DNA from: Nocardioides halotolerans DSM 19273
GTDB lineage: Bacteria; Actinomycetota; Actinomycetes; Propionibacteriales; Nocardioidaceae
DNA: 64,000 nucleotides
Direction: 5' to 3'
Assembly: GCF_000422805.1 (NCBI RefSeq)
Contig: NZ_AUGT01000020.1
Span: 62,001 to 126,000, forward strand
The notes under the pieces are model-generated. The model saw nothing but the letters and a program-made list of their open reading frames with translations. It ran no database searches and was not told the origin of the DNA. Below are positions 51,211 to 57,870 of the stretch, one piece after another (the stretch's first letter is position 1; each line of letters begins with the position of its first letter). The position numbers were made by a program, and so were the translations under genes.

Positions 51211-52386
51211 GTGCCACGGACCGCTCCTCGACGACGCGCCACGCGTCACCAGCGGGTCCGCGTGGCCCGCGACGAGGCCGCCCGCGCGGGCACGCCGGCG
51301 TCCCCGGCCGCGACCGACGCCGCACCGGAGACCGCCCCCGCCCCTCACACCGCCCCTGACACCGCCCCGGCCCCGCTGGCGGCTCCGGGAGCGGGACCCG
51401 TCACGGACGCCCAGCCGGTCCAGAGCCGGCTGCTCGTGGCGCTCTGGCTCGTCGTGGTCGCCGGCGGGCTGGCGGCGCTCGTCGCCGCGCTCGTCCCGGT
51501 CGGCCCCGAGTGGCTCGACGGCGTCGGGGCCGTGGCGATCGTGACGGCGTACTCCTGGGGGCTGGCCGCCCGCACCGGCGGCCGGCCGGTCGTCTTCGGG
51601 GCGCTGTCGCTGGTGCTCGGGGTGCTGGTGCTGGTGCTCGACCAAGACTACCTGCGCACCGGCGCCGCCGTGATGACCTGCGTGGTCTCCGCGGTGCTGG
51701 CGGTGATGGCCACCACGCCGGCCGTGCGGTTCGTGCGGGCGGCGCGCGAGTGCGTCGTCGCCGTGCTCGTCGCCGCCGTGGGGGCGATGGCCACCATCGG
51801 CTTCGACCCGGTGGTGTCGGTGGTCCGGTTCGAGTACGCCACGCTCGGCCTGGCGATGGTCGGGGCGTTCGGCGTCGTCTACCGCCTCGGCGCCGGCCTG
51901 CACGGCCTCGGCCGCCGCGGCCTGGCCGTCGTCGCGATCGGGGGCGTGGTGCTCGCGATCACGTTGCTGTACGCCGAGATGCTGCGCCGCTACGGGTCGC
52001 AGGACCTGATCGACAACCTCCTCGGCGGCGTCCGCTGGAGCCGCGACCACCTCGGCGCCTTCCCGCGCCCGATCGAGACGGTGCTCGGCGTGCCCGCGCT
52101 CGCGTGGGGCTGCCACATGCGGGCCCGCCGGCGGCAGGGCTGGTGGCTGTGCGCCTTCGGCGTCGCCGCGACGGCGCCGGTCGCCAACGCGCTGGTCAAT
52201 CCTGCGATCTCGCTGCTGGAGTGCGGGCTCTCGGTGCTCTACGGCCTGGTGGTCGGGCTGGTGATCGGCTTCGCCGTCATCCGCGCCGACCTCGCCCTCA
52301 CCGGCTCGCGCGGACAGGGCGGGCGCCGGCTGGAGGAGGCGTCCGCGGTCCGTCCGGAGCCGCCGCGCACCGCGGCTCTGCTCTGA
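51211..52386 (+). CDS. Multi-pass membrane protein with Ala/Pro-rich N-terminal tail
   Basis: The 391-residue protein has a cytoplasmic tail of about 75 residues rich in Ala, Pro, Thr and Arg (repeats of TAPDTAPAPLAAPGAG type). Then come seven or eight hydrophobic helices, with the loop LRRYGSQDLIDNLLGGVRWS between the fifth and sixth. No family could be named. The GTG has TAACCT eight bases before it and no ribosome site. Confidence 0.7.
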   Translation: MPRTAPRRRATRHQRVRVARDEAARAGTPASPAATDAAPETAPAPHTAPDTAPAPLAAPGAGPVTDAQPVQSRLLVALWLVVVAGGLAALVAALVPVGPEWLDGVGAVAIVTAYSWGLAARTGGRPVVFGALSLVLGVLVLVLDQDYLRTGAAVMTCVVSAVLAVMATTPAVRFVRAARECVVAVLVAAVGAMATIGFDPVVSVVRFEYATLGLAMVGAFGVVYRLGAGLHGLGRRGLAVVAIGGVVLAITLLYAEMLRRYGSQDLIDNLLGGVRWSRDHLGAFPRPIETVLGVPALAWGCHMRARRRQGWWLCAFGVAATAPVANALVNPAISLLECGLSVLYGLVVGLVIGFAVIRADLALTGSRGQGGRRLEEASAVRPEPPRTAALL

Positions 52387-52412
52387 GCGCAGATCCCGGC
52401 TAGGTTCCTTCC

Positions 52413-52649
52413 ATGGCCCGGGAGCGCGTGTCCGAGATCGTGGCGGAGATGGTGGCCAACGTGATGAGCGTGGCCGTCGAGCCCGGCGACACCGTCACCG
52501 CCGGCGACGTCGTGGTGCTGCTGGAGTCGATGAAGATGGAGATCCCGGTCATCGCCGAGCACGACGGCACCGTGCGTGCGGTGAAGATCGCGCCGGCCGA
52601 CGTCGTCCAGGAGGGCGACGTGCTGCTGGAGCTCGTGCTCACGGGCTGA
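52413..52649 (+). CDS. Stand-alone biotin/lipoyl attachment domain protein
   Basis: The 78-residue protein is a single biotinyl domain with the motif LLESMKMEIPVIAEHDG, where the Lys of MKM (residue 41) is the biotin site. It resembles the small biotin carriers of actinobacteria, which may serve acyl-CoA carboxylases such as the one at 13160. TAGGTT six bases before the ATG suggests a leaderless mRNA. Confidence 0.85.
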   Translation: MARERVSEIVAEMVANVMSVAVEPGDTVTAGDVVVLLESMKMEIPVIAEHDGTVRAVKIAPADVVQEGDVLLELVLTG

Positions 52650-52670
52650 GCACGCTCCGTCCACACTCGG

Positions 52671-52759
52671 CAGAGGGGGCGGGATTCGAACCCGCGGCTG
52701 ACATCTCTGCCAGCGACCGCTTTCAAGGCGGTTCCGATCGGCCACTCCGGCACCCCTCC
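52671..52759 (-). tRNA. tRNA-Ser (anticodon TGA)
   Basis: The 89-base sequence folds as a serine tRNA with a long variable arm. The acceptor stem is GGAGGGG with CCCCTCT (one G-U pair). The anticodon loop is CTTGAAA with TGA at positions 34-36, and the T arm is GCGGGTTCGAATCCCGC. CCA is not encoded. It reads codons UCA/UCG/UCU. Confidence 0.95.
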
Positions 52760-52825
52760 GTGCCCGCCGGTGTACGGCGGCACGAGGCACAGCCTAGAGA
52801 GGGCCCGCCCCGAGGCGCGGCGGGA

Positions 52826-53209
52826 CTACTCCGAGCCGCCGAGCTCCAGCGACACCTCGTCGTAGACGAGGTCGTTGACGCGCTGCACGTGGCGCTGGAT
52901 GTCGACCACCAGCCGCTTCAGCTCCAGACGCGTCGCCTCGACGTCCGGCGTCTCGAGGATCTGCGGGCCGAGCATGCTCAGCCGCGACAGCAGCGCGTTG
53001 CGCTCGCGGAACGCCGAGCCGCCGCGGGCGGCCAGCCAGCCGTCGTCGGACCCGGCTGCCTCCCCGACGAGTGCGTCGCGCACGCCGGCCATGCGCTGGC
53101 GGACCACCCACCGCCAGTTGCCGAGCGGGATGCCGGGCTTGCGAGGGGCGTCGAGGGCGTGGTCGAGCGCGAGCACTGCGGTCGGCAGACCAGGGGGAAC
53201 GGTCGGCAT
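52826..53209 (-). CDS. Conserved actinobacterial protein of unknown function
   Basis: The 127-residue protein starts MPTVPPGLPTAVLALDHALD, then RKPGIPLGNWRWVVRQRMAG, an Arg-rich middle, and a C-terminal helix VVDIQRHVQRVNDLVYDEVS. It is entirely helical by look, with no signal peptide. GAGGAGG lies before the ATG at 53207-53209. I do not recognise it. It faces a gene whose intergenic region has a Crp-like site. Confidence 0.65.
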   Translation of the reverse strand: MPTVPPGLPTAVLALDHALDAPRKPGIPLGNWRWVVRQRMAGVRDALVGEAAGSDDGWLAARGGSAFRERNALLSRLSMLGPQILETPDVEATRLELKRLVVDIQRHVQRVNDLVYDEVSLELGGSE

Positions 53210-53239
53210 CGGGCGGCCTCCTCGGGCCGGGATTCTGAG

Positions 53240-53255
53240 TGTGACCCAGGTCACT
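53240..53255. promoter_or_regulatory. Crp/GlxR-like cAMP-receptor site
   Basis: TGTGACCCAGGTCACT fits TGTGA-N6-TCACA in all but the last base, with symmetric GTGACC/GGTCAC arms. It lies between divergent genes at 53209 and 53310. A near-identical site occurs at 62747, and an adenylate cyclase is in this window. Confidence 0.6.
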
Positions 53256-53309
53256 GGTACCCACAACCCCGCGTTTGGGTGCTGAGACCGTGCGTTGTTC
53301 AATCACCCG

Positions 53310-53771
53310 GTGAGCGGGAGCGAGCACGTCGACTACCGGCTGGCGCCGGCCTTCGTGGCGCGACTGATGGGCGCGGCGCTGGTGGGGCTCGCGCTGCTGT
53401 TGTTCGTCGGCACCTTCGTGGTCGCGGTCGCCGGGCTGCCCCCGGACCTGCTCGTGGTCGCCGTGCTGGTCTGCGTGGCGCTCGTGGCGGGCTTCGCCTG
53501 GTGGCTGCGACAGCGGGCGTGGGTGCTGCGCGCCACGGCCGGGGGCTACCAGGTGCGGCTGGTCCGGGGCGCCGGGGTGCGCGAGGCGCGGTGGAGCGAG
53601 GTCGAGGACGCCGTCACGGCGTACCGCCGCGAGGTCGCGTGTCTCGAGCTCCGGCTGCGTGACGGGCGCACCACCACCATCCCGGTCGGGGTGCTGGCCG
53701 TGGACAAGGACGACTTCGTCCGCGAGGTCCAGGCCCGCCTGCAGCGGGGCCACGGCCTGCGGCCGCTGTGA
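53310..53771 (+). CDS. Small membrane protein with PH-like cytoplasmic domain
   Basis: The 153-residue protein starts VSGSEHVDYRLAPAFVARLM. It has two transmembrane helices (about 20-70) and a C-terminal domain with AWVLRATAGGYQVRLVRG, ARWSEVEDAVTAY, and EVACLELRLRDGRTTTIP, resembling bacterial PH-like domains. The role is unknown. The GTG at 53310 was chosen over a TTG five codons upstream. Confidence 0.7.
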   Translation: MSGSEHVDYRLAPAFVARLMGAALVGLALLLFVGTFVVAVAGLPPDLLVVAVLVCVALVAGFAWWLRQRAWVLRATAGGYQVRLVRGAGVREARWSEVEDAVTAYRREVACLELRLRDGRTTTIPVGVLAVDKDDFVREVQARLQRGHGLRPL

Positions 53772-53779
53772 GCCGCGGT

Positions 53780-53809
53780 TTCGACCTCCTCGCGGCGTCC
53801 TTGTAACCT
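53780..53809 (+). promoter_or_regulatory. Promoter of tRNA-Ser(GCT)
   Basis: TTCGAC (53780-53785) and TAACCT (53804-53809) are 18 bases apart. RNA would start at about 53816, within a base of the tRNA 5' end. Confidence 0.5.
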
Positions 53810-53816
53810 GCTCCGC

Positions 53817-53906
53817 GGAGGCGTCGCCTAGTCCGGTCTATGGCGCCCGCCTGCTAAGCGGGTTTGGGTCAACAGCCCATCGCGGGTTCAAATCCCGCCG
53901 CCTCCG
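53817..53906 (+). tRNA. tRNA-Ser (anticodon GCT)
   Basis: The 90-base sequence has an acceptor stem GGAGGCG/CGCCTCC, anticodon loop CTGCTAA with GCT, a long variable arm (TTTGGGTCAACAGCCCATC), and T arm GCGGGTTCAAATCCCGC. It reads AGC/AGU. CCA is not encoded. Confidence 0.95.
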
Positions 53907-53928
53907 CTGCGCGTCGCCACGGCGACCG

Positions 53929-53959
53929 GACGGCTCCCACCCAGCGGGTGGGGGCCGTC
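53929..53959 (+). terminator. Terminator hairpin after tRNA-Ser(GCT)
   Basis: A 14-bp stem (53929-53942 with 53946-53959; arm GACGGCTCCCACCC, one G-U pair) with a three-base loop is followed by GAAAATTTGT. Confidence 0.65.
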
Positions 53960-54330
53960 GAAAATTTGTGACAACTTTGTGCATCTGGGCGTGTCGGAGG
54001 CCGATCCACCGGGGTCAAGCGCCCCGGATCAACCCCGCAGGACCGTCACGGACCGCGCGAGCCCGTCGCGAGGGCCGGCGACGCGCTGCGGGCCGGCGCG
54101 GTCATCACGGTCCGCTGAGCGCGAAACATGCGTCACACCAGCCCCGGAAAGGCTCAATACCCAATAGCGGGCATGCCCGAATGTGGCGCGGTCAAGCACC
54201 ATCGAACTGCATGTTTTTGCAATGCAATTTTGTGAGGCATCAGCGGGCTCACGCCTTGCCTGACCCTGCCGACAGACTACCGGAGGCGGGCCATTCCGTG
54301 GGCTCCCAGAAGACTTGAGGTGGGGTAGCT
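53960..54330 (+). other. 371-base intergenic region before the 49-residue peptide gene
   Basis: No convincing gene is seen here. It holds a large two-part inverted repeat at 54040-54113 (GGACCG and GACCGCGC, with their reverse complements GCGCGGTC at 54096-54103 and CGGTCC at 54108-54113). An AT-rich stretch with a TGCAT...ATGCA dyad (about 54211-54232) may carry the promoter of the peptide gene. A long structured leader RNA is possible. Confidence 0.45.
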
Positions 54331-54480
54331 ATGAAGACCTTCGTGCGCAGGATCGCCGTCGTGATCGGGGCCGCGGCCTTGTCCGCCGGCCTCATCGGTG
54401 CGGGCACCGTGCCGGCTCATGCTGACGACGACGGTGACACCATCGTCCAGCAGGCCCGCGACACCCAGTGGGGCGGCTGA
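54331..54480 (+). CDS. 49-residue secreted peptide precursor ending DTQWGG
   Basis: An ATG at 54331 behind TGAGGTGGGG opens a 49-codon frame: MKTFVRRIAVVIGAAALSAG, LIGAGTVPAHA, then DDDGDTIVQQARDTQWGG. It has a short positive start, a hydrophobic core, and a signal peptidase site AHA. Cleavage leaves an 18-residue acidic peptide with an aromatic C-terminus. A strong hairpin ends the unit, and a LuxR-type regulator lies tail-to-tail. I recall short secreted peptides with DTxWG-like ends beside such regulators in actinobacteria, but could not check. A signal peptide role is inferred. Confidence 0.75.
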   Translation: MKTFVRRIAVVIGAAALSAGLIGAGTVPAHADDDGDTIVQQARDTQWGG

Positions 54481-54564
54481 GCAGCACCTCCGACTTGAGA
54501 CGAGGACCCGACTTTCCCCCCACTTGTCTGGTTCAGCGCCTACCCCCCAGGCCCGTCTCAACAG

Positions 54565-54600
54565 CACGAGGGCAGTGACCGCGCGGTCGCTGCCCTCGTG
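54565..54600. terminator. Bidirectional terminator between peptide gene and LuxR gene
   Basis: CACGAGGGCAG-T-GACCG (54565-54581) pairs with CGGTC-G-CTGCCCTCGTG (54584-54600), a 17-bp stem with one G-U pair, followed by ACATTTCC. It serves both convergent units. Confidence 0.75.
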
Positions 54601-54664
54601 ACATTTCCCCGGGTGCCACGGAACGCCCGCGGAGGGCCCCGGCGGGGTGAGCCGTCCCAGGACC

Positions 54665-55681
54665 TCACTCCGCCGGATCGTCCTCGATCTGCTCCTGGCC
54701 CGAGACCCCCATCCGGCCCATCATGTAGCCGAGCTGGAAGCGCGTCTGCGCGTCGTAGTCGGCCTTCAGGTCGGCCACGTAGCCCGCGTAGGTCCGTGGG
54801 CTGACCCCGAGCCTCTTGGCGCTCACCGGGTCGCTGTGCCCCTCGATCAGCATCCGCATCGTCATCGCGCGCTGCTCGGCGGCGATGTCCTTGAGGAGCG
54901 AGGTGTCGCGGTTGGTGAACGGGCGCCCGCGCTCCCAGGACCGCTCGAAGATGTCGACGAGGTAGGCGACCACCGCCGGCTCGCGGACGACGACCGCGAC
55001 CGCCACCTCGTCGCGGTTGGGGATCACCGCCACCCGTCGGTCGACCACGATCATCCGCTTGAAGAACTCGTCGAGGGTCCGCACCTCCGCGCCCCGGGCG
55101 GTGACTGCTGCGACGTACTTGTGGGTGACCGAGCTGCGTCGCGCGCTGTGCTGGTAGAGCGTGCGCATCGTGATGCCGCGCTCGAGGACCACGATGTCGC
55201 GCAGCGCCGCCTTGGCCAGGAAGCGCGGGTCGCGGCCGGCCTCGGGCTGCGCGGTGAGCAGCTCGTCCTCGCACTCGGCCAGCAGCTGGTCGAGGACGCT
55301 GTTGATCAGCTCGACGCTGCGCAGGTAGGTGAAGGGCCCGCGGGCCGAGGACTGCGGCGCCTGTCGCCAGCTCTGGGAGAGGTTGCTGAACGCCGAGGAC
55401 CACTGCGAGGACTCCGAGAGGAGCTTGGCGGCCTCCTGGCTCAGGGGCGAGACGACGCGCGACTGGACGCTGGTCGGGTCCTCGGGCGCCCAGCCGTCCT
55501 GCTCGCTGTCGAAGATGAGCAGGCCCATCTCGACGAGCAGGTCGAACGCCGGGCGCAGCTCGCCGTCCTCGGCGATGCGGTAGTCGGACGCGGCGATCTG
55601 GCCCTTCTCGCAGACCTCTTCGTAGAGCTTGGTCGCGTCATCCTCGAAGAGGGCGCGCTCATCAGGTCCGTAGCCCGGCAT
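54665..55681 (-). CDS. LuxR-type C-terminal HTH regulator with TrmB/PLD-like sensor part
   Basis: The 338-residue protein has an N-terminal winged-helix-like part (ALFEDDATKLYEEVCEKGQI and DYRIAEDGELRPAFDLLVEM), a central domain with VVLERGITMRTLYQHSARRS, EVRTLDEFFKRMIVVDRRVA and YLVDIFERSWERGRPF, and a C-terminal LuxR-type helix-turn-helix (GHSDPVSAKRLGVSPRTYAG, about 285-304). It lacks a receiver domain, so it is not a two-component regulator. GAGAGG lies before the ATG. A secreted peptide gene lies next to it tail-to-tail. Confidence 0.82.
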   Translation of the reverse strand: MPGYGPDERALFEDDATKLYEEVCEKGQIAASDYRIAEDGELRPAFDLLVEMGLLIFDSEQDGWAPEDPTSVQSRVVSPLSQEAAKLLSESSQWSSAFSNLSQSWRQAPQSSARGPFTYLRSVELINSVLDQLLAECEDELLTAQPEAGRDPRFLAKAALRDIVVLERGITMRTLYQHSARRSSVTHKYVAAVTARGAEVRTLDEFFKRMIVVDRRVAVIPNRDEVAVAVVVREPAVVAYLVDIFERSWERGRPFTNRDTSLLKDIAAEQRAMTMRMLIEGHSDPVSAKRLGVSPRTYAGYVADLKADYDAQTRFQLGYMMGRMGVSGQEQIEDDPAE

Positions 55682-55706
55682 GACTACCCACCTCTCGACG
55701 GCCGCA

Positions 55707-55727
55707 GATCACGCAACGTCGATGATC
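55707..55727 (-). promoter_or_regulatory. Candidate operator before the LuxR-type gene
   Basis: GATCA and TGATC form a dyad separated by 11 bases in the 82-base gap between the LuxR-type and XRE-TPR genes. It may be bound by either regulator. Confidence 0.4.
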
Positions 55728-55763
55728 CCACACCGGCGCCGCGGTGCGGAGAGGCTCCTCGGG

Positions 55764-57236
55764 TCAGACCATCCCGGTCGGGGACTGCGCCGGCGTCGTG
55801 CGCGGCGAGGTCACCGGCGGGGTGTTGATCACCGGCATCCGGCCGGCCGGGGCGTGCACCGGCGTGGTGCGCGGCGAGGTGACCGGGGGCGTGTTGATGA
55901 CCGGGAGGCGCGAGGTGAGGCCGGCCGAGACCGCGGCGCGCCGGAAGGCGTCCGCCGACTCCGCGACCAGGCCGGCCTGGGCGGAGAGGGTGCCGATCTC
56001 GAACCACACCTGGGCGGCCTCACGGTCCGCCCCGACGCCGGTCAGCGTCGCGATGGCGCGGCGGTACCACTGCTGCGCCTCCTCGTGCTCACCGAACAGC
56101 CACGCGGTCTGGCCGAGCAGGGTCAGCGCGTGCACGGCGATCAGGGGCTCGGTGTCGGAGTAGGTCTCGACGACGCCGAGCATCTTCTCCTTGGCGGCCT
56201 CGGCCTCACCCGCCACGAGCATCGCCTGCGCGTTGACGAGCTGGTTGCGGGCCCGCTCGCCGGGGCTGGCCTGGCTCCACTCCAGCTCCATGTCCGCGAG
56301 GCGCAGCTGCTCGCGCGCCTCCTCGAGCCGCGGGGGGTCGGTGCGGAGCATGATCGCGCTCAGCTGGGTCCGCAGGCTGCCGACGTCGCGCATCCGCTCG
56401 CTGTTCTCGAGCAGGTGGAGTGCGCGCTTCGCGAGCGGGAGGGCGCCGGCCACGTCGCCGGAGTCGGCACGGAAGTAGCTGGCGTTCCAGTACGCCGACG
56501 CGCGCGCCACGGGCGAGCTCAGCCGCTCGGACTCTGCGATGGCCCGGTCGCACAGCTCGGCGGCCTCGTCGGTGCGGCCGCTGACGAACAGGGCAGCCGC
56601 CAGGGTCACCGCGAGCCGGATCCCCTCCTCGGTGCCGAGGGCGTCCTCGGACTCCGCGCCGAGCTGGGTCTGCGCGACCGCGATCGCTCGCTCGAACTGG
56701 CCCGCCTCACGCCAGATGCTGCACAGGGAGGTCGCGACCTTCAGCCGGATGCCGGAGTCGGCCGCCTGGCCGAGCAGGGCCTGGAAGGCGGGCACGGCGG
56801 CGGGGTCGCCGACCCGGTCGAGCGCGCTCGCCTCGAGGTAGCGGGCCCGGGTGATGCCTCCGGCCACGGCCTGCAGGCCCGGCGAGCCGAGCGCCTCGCG
56901 CGCGAGGGCCAGGGCGTTCTCGCCCTCGCCTCCGGCCAGGGACAGCTCCGCGTGGTCGAGCAGCAGCTCCAGCCGGCTGGCGTCCTCCCAGCCCTCGCCG
57001 TGCGCGAGGAAGTCGACCGTCACGCCGAGCCGGCCGGCGAGGACCTGGAGCAGGTCGGTGCCGGGCCGGCGCTGGCCGCTCTCGATGCGCGAGATGTAGG
57101 CGACGGAGGCGTCCGTGCCGGCCAGCTCCGGCTGCGTGAGCCCCGCTGCGACGCGGGCGGCCCGGATGCGCTCGCCCAGGACGACGGGGTCGAGCTTGGT
57201 CAGCTGGTGGGCGAGCTCGGGGGACATGTGGCACAT
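55764..57236 (-). CDS. XRE-TPR cytoplasmic regulator, RRNPP-like peptide receptor candidate
   Basis: The 490-residue protein has an XRE helix-turn-helix at about 13-72 (VLGERIRAARVAAGLTQPEL, then SVAYISRIESGQRRPGTD). About 350 residues of helical TPR repeats follow, and two 23-residue C-terminal repeats each begin PVINTPPVTSPRTTP. XRE plus TPR is the plan of peptide receptors such as PlcR, PrgX and Rgg in Firmicutes. A 43-residue secreted peptide gene is divergent, 130 bases away. The start at ATG 57236 is uncertain (57227 and 57266 are alternatives); none has a clear ribosome site. Confidence 0.85.
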   Translation of the reverse strand: MCHMSPELAHQLTKLDPVVLGERIRAARVAAGLTQPELAGTDASVAYISRIESGQRRPGTDLLQVLAGRLGVTVDFLAHGEGWEDASRLELLLDHAELSLAGGEGENALALAREALGSPGLQAVAGGITRARYLEASALDRVGDPAAVPAFQALLGQAADSGIRLKVATSLCSIWREAGQFERAIAVAQTQLGAESEDALGTEEGIRLAVTLAAALFVSGRTDEAAELCDRAIAESERLSSPVARASAYWNASYFRADSGDVAGALPLAKRALHLLENSERMRDVGSLRTQLSAIMLRTDPPRLEEAREQLRLADMELEWSQASPGERARNQLVNAQAMLVAGEAEAAKEKMLGVVETYSDTEPLIAVHALTLLGQTAWLFGEHEEAQQWYRRAIATLTGVGADREAAQVWFEIGTLSAQAGLVAESADAFRRAAVSAGLTSRLPVINTPPVTSPRTTPVHAPAGRMPVINTPPVTSPRTTPAQSPTGMV

Positions 57237-57325
57237 CTTGCCGCGAATTGCCCCGAAAAGCGTCAAGTCACCGAATTTGGGGACGCGAGTGACCTGTGTG
57301 ACGCGGTTGTCTACGCCTGACTCAT

Positions 57326-57342
57326 GGCGGGAACGTCCCGCC
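57326..57342 (+). promoter_or_regulatory. Inverted repeat upstream of the 43-residue peptide gene
   Basis: GGCGGG-AACGT-CCCGCC has 6-bp arms and lies 24 bases before the peptide ATG, in the shared gap with the XRE-TPR gene. It is a candidate binding site for that regulator. Confidence 0.4.
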
Positions 57343-57366
57343 TCCCCTGACGCGAGGAGTCACCGC

Positions 57367-57498
57367 ATGAACAACAAGCCCGTCCGTCTCGCCCTGGTCA
57401 GCCTCGTGGCTGTCATCAGCGTGCTCGGTCTCAGCCAGGCTCCCGCCGCCGCAAACCAGGGCCGCGAGCTCGGTCGCACCACCCTGTGCTGCCGCTAG
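57367..57498 (+). CDS. 43-residue secreted peptide precursor ending TTLCCR
   Basis: An ATG at 57367, seven bases after GAGGAG, opens a 43-codon frame: MNNKPVRLALVSLVAVISVL, GLSQAPAAA, then NQGRELGRTTLCCR. The signal peptide is clear and cleavage after AAA would leave a 14-residue basic peptide with two adjacent Cys. A hairpin follows the stop. The gene is divergent from the XRE-TPR regulator. A pheromone role is inferred from this arrangement. Confidence 0.75.
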   Translation: MNNKPVRLALVSLVAVISVLGLSQAPAAANQGRELGRTTLCCR

Positions 57499-57524
57499 CC
57501 ACCAACTGAACACAGGCCCCAGGA

Positions 57525-57550
57525 GGGTCGGAGCGAGGGGGCTCCGACCC
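57525..57550 (+). terminator. Hairpin after the 43-residue peptide gene
   Basis: GGGTCGGAGC (57525-57534) and GCTCCGACCC (57541-57550) form a 10-bp stem with a GAGGGG loop. There is no T-run. Confidence 0.55.
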
Positions 57551-57581
57551 CCATTGGCACGCCTACTGGTATGGACTACCC

Positions 57582-57610
57582 AAGACAGTTGCCAGAAGTT
57601 GCCATATAGT
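57582..57610 (+). promoter_or_regulatory. Promoter of the probable 6C RNA
   Basis: AAGACA (57582-57587) and TATAGT (57605-57610) are 17 bases apart. TATAGT is a near-consensus -10 box, rare in this GC-rich DNA, and would start RNA near 57617. Confidence 0.55.
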
Positions 57611-57616
57611 CGGCAA

Positions 57617-57721
57617 CACAGCCGCTGCGCACACCTGTCTCAGCACAGGCCCCCACCGCGCACCAGCTAGTTCCAGGAAATGTCCTGGCGCCGGGAGCCC
57701 CCCACATGCACTCCCGGCGCC
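57617..57721 (+). ncRNA. Probable 6C-type small RNA
   Basis: From the predicted RNA start the sequence forms a stem TGCGC/GCGCA that encloses CCTGT...ACAGG and a run of five C. It then forms CCAGGA/TCCTGG and a strong 11-bp stem (57687-57697 with 57711-57721; arm GGCGCCGGGAG) whose loop holds CCCCCC. Two C-rich loops are the mark of the 6C RNA class of actinobacteria. No good protein frame is present. The 3' end is approximate. Confidence 0.55.
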
Positions 57722-57787
57722 GGGCATCCTGAGAATCCCATCCGGTCGGCACCCCCCGCCATCACCCGTAAGGGCGTCCGGACCTGA

Positions 57788-57823
57788 CGAGGCCCGGGTC
57801 GAGACTTCTCGACCCGGGCCTCG
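57788..57823 (-). terminator. Strong hairpin downstream of pckG
   Basis: A 17-bp perfect stem (57788-57804 with 57807-57823; arm CGAGGCCCGGGTCGAGA) lies 48 bases after the pckG stop. It can stop RNA from pckG and from the small RNA side. Confidence 0.7.
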
Positions 57824-57870
57824 CCGTACGTCGTGGTGCCGCGAACGGGCTCGGTGCTCAAGCTGCTTCG

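Noticed and set aside
57680..57787. 35-codon frame starting MSWRREPP inside the probable 6C RNA
   Set aside because: No proper ribosome site; it lies within strong stems and has no coding features.
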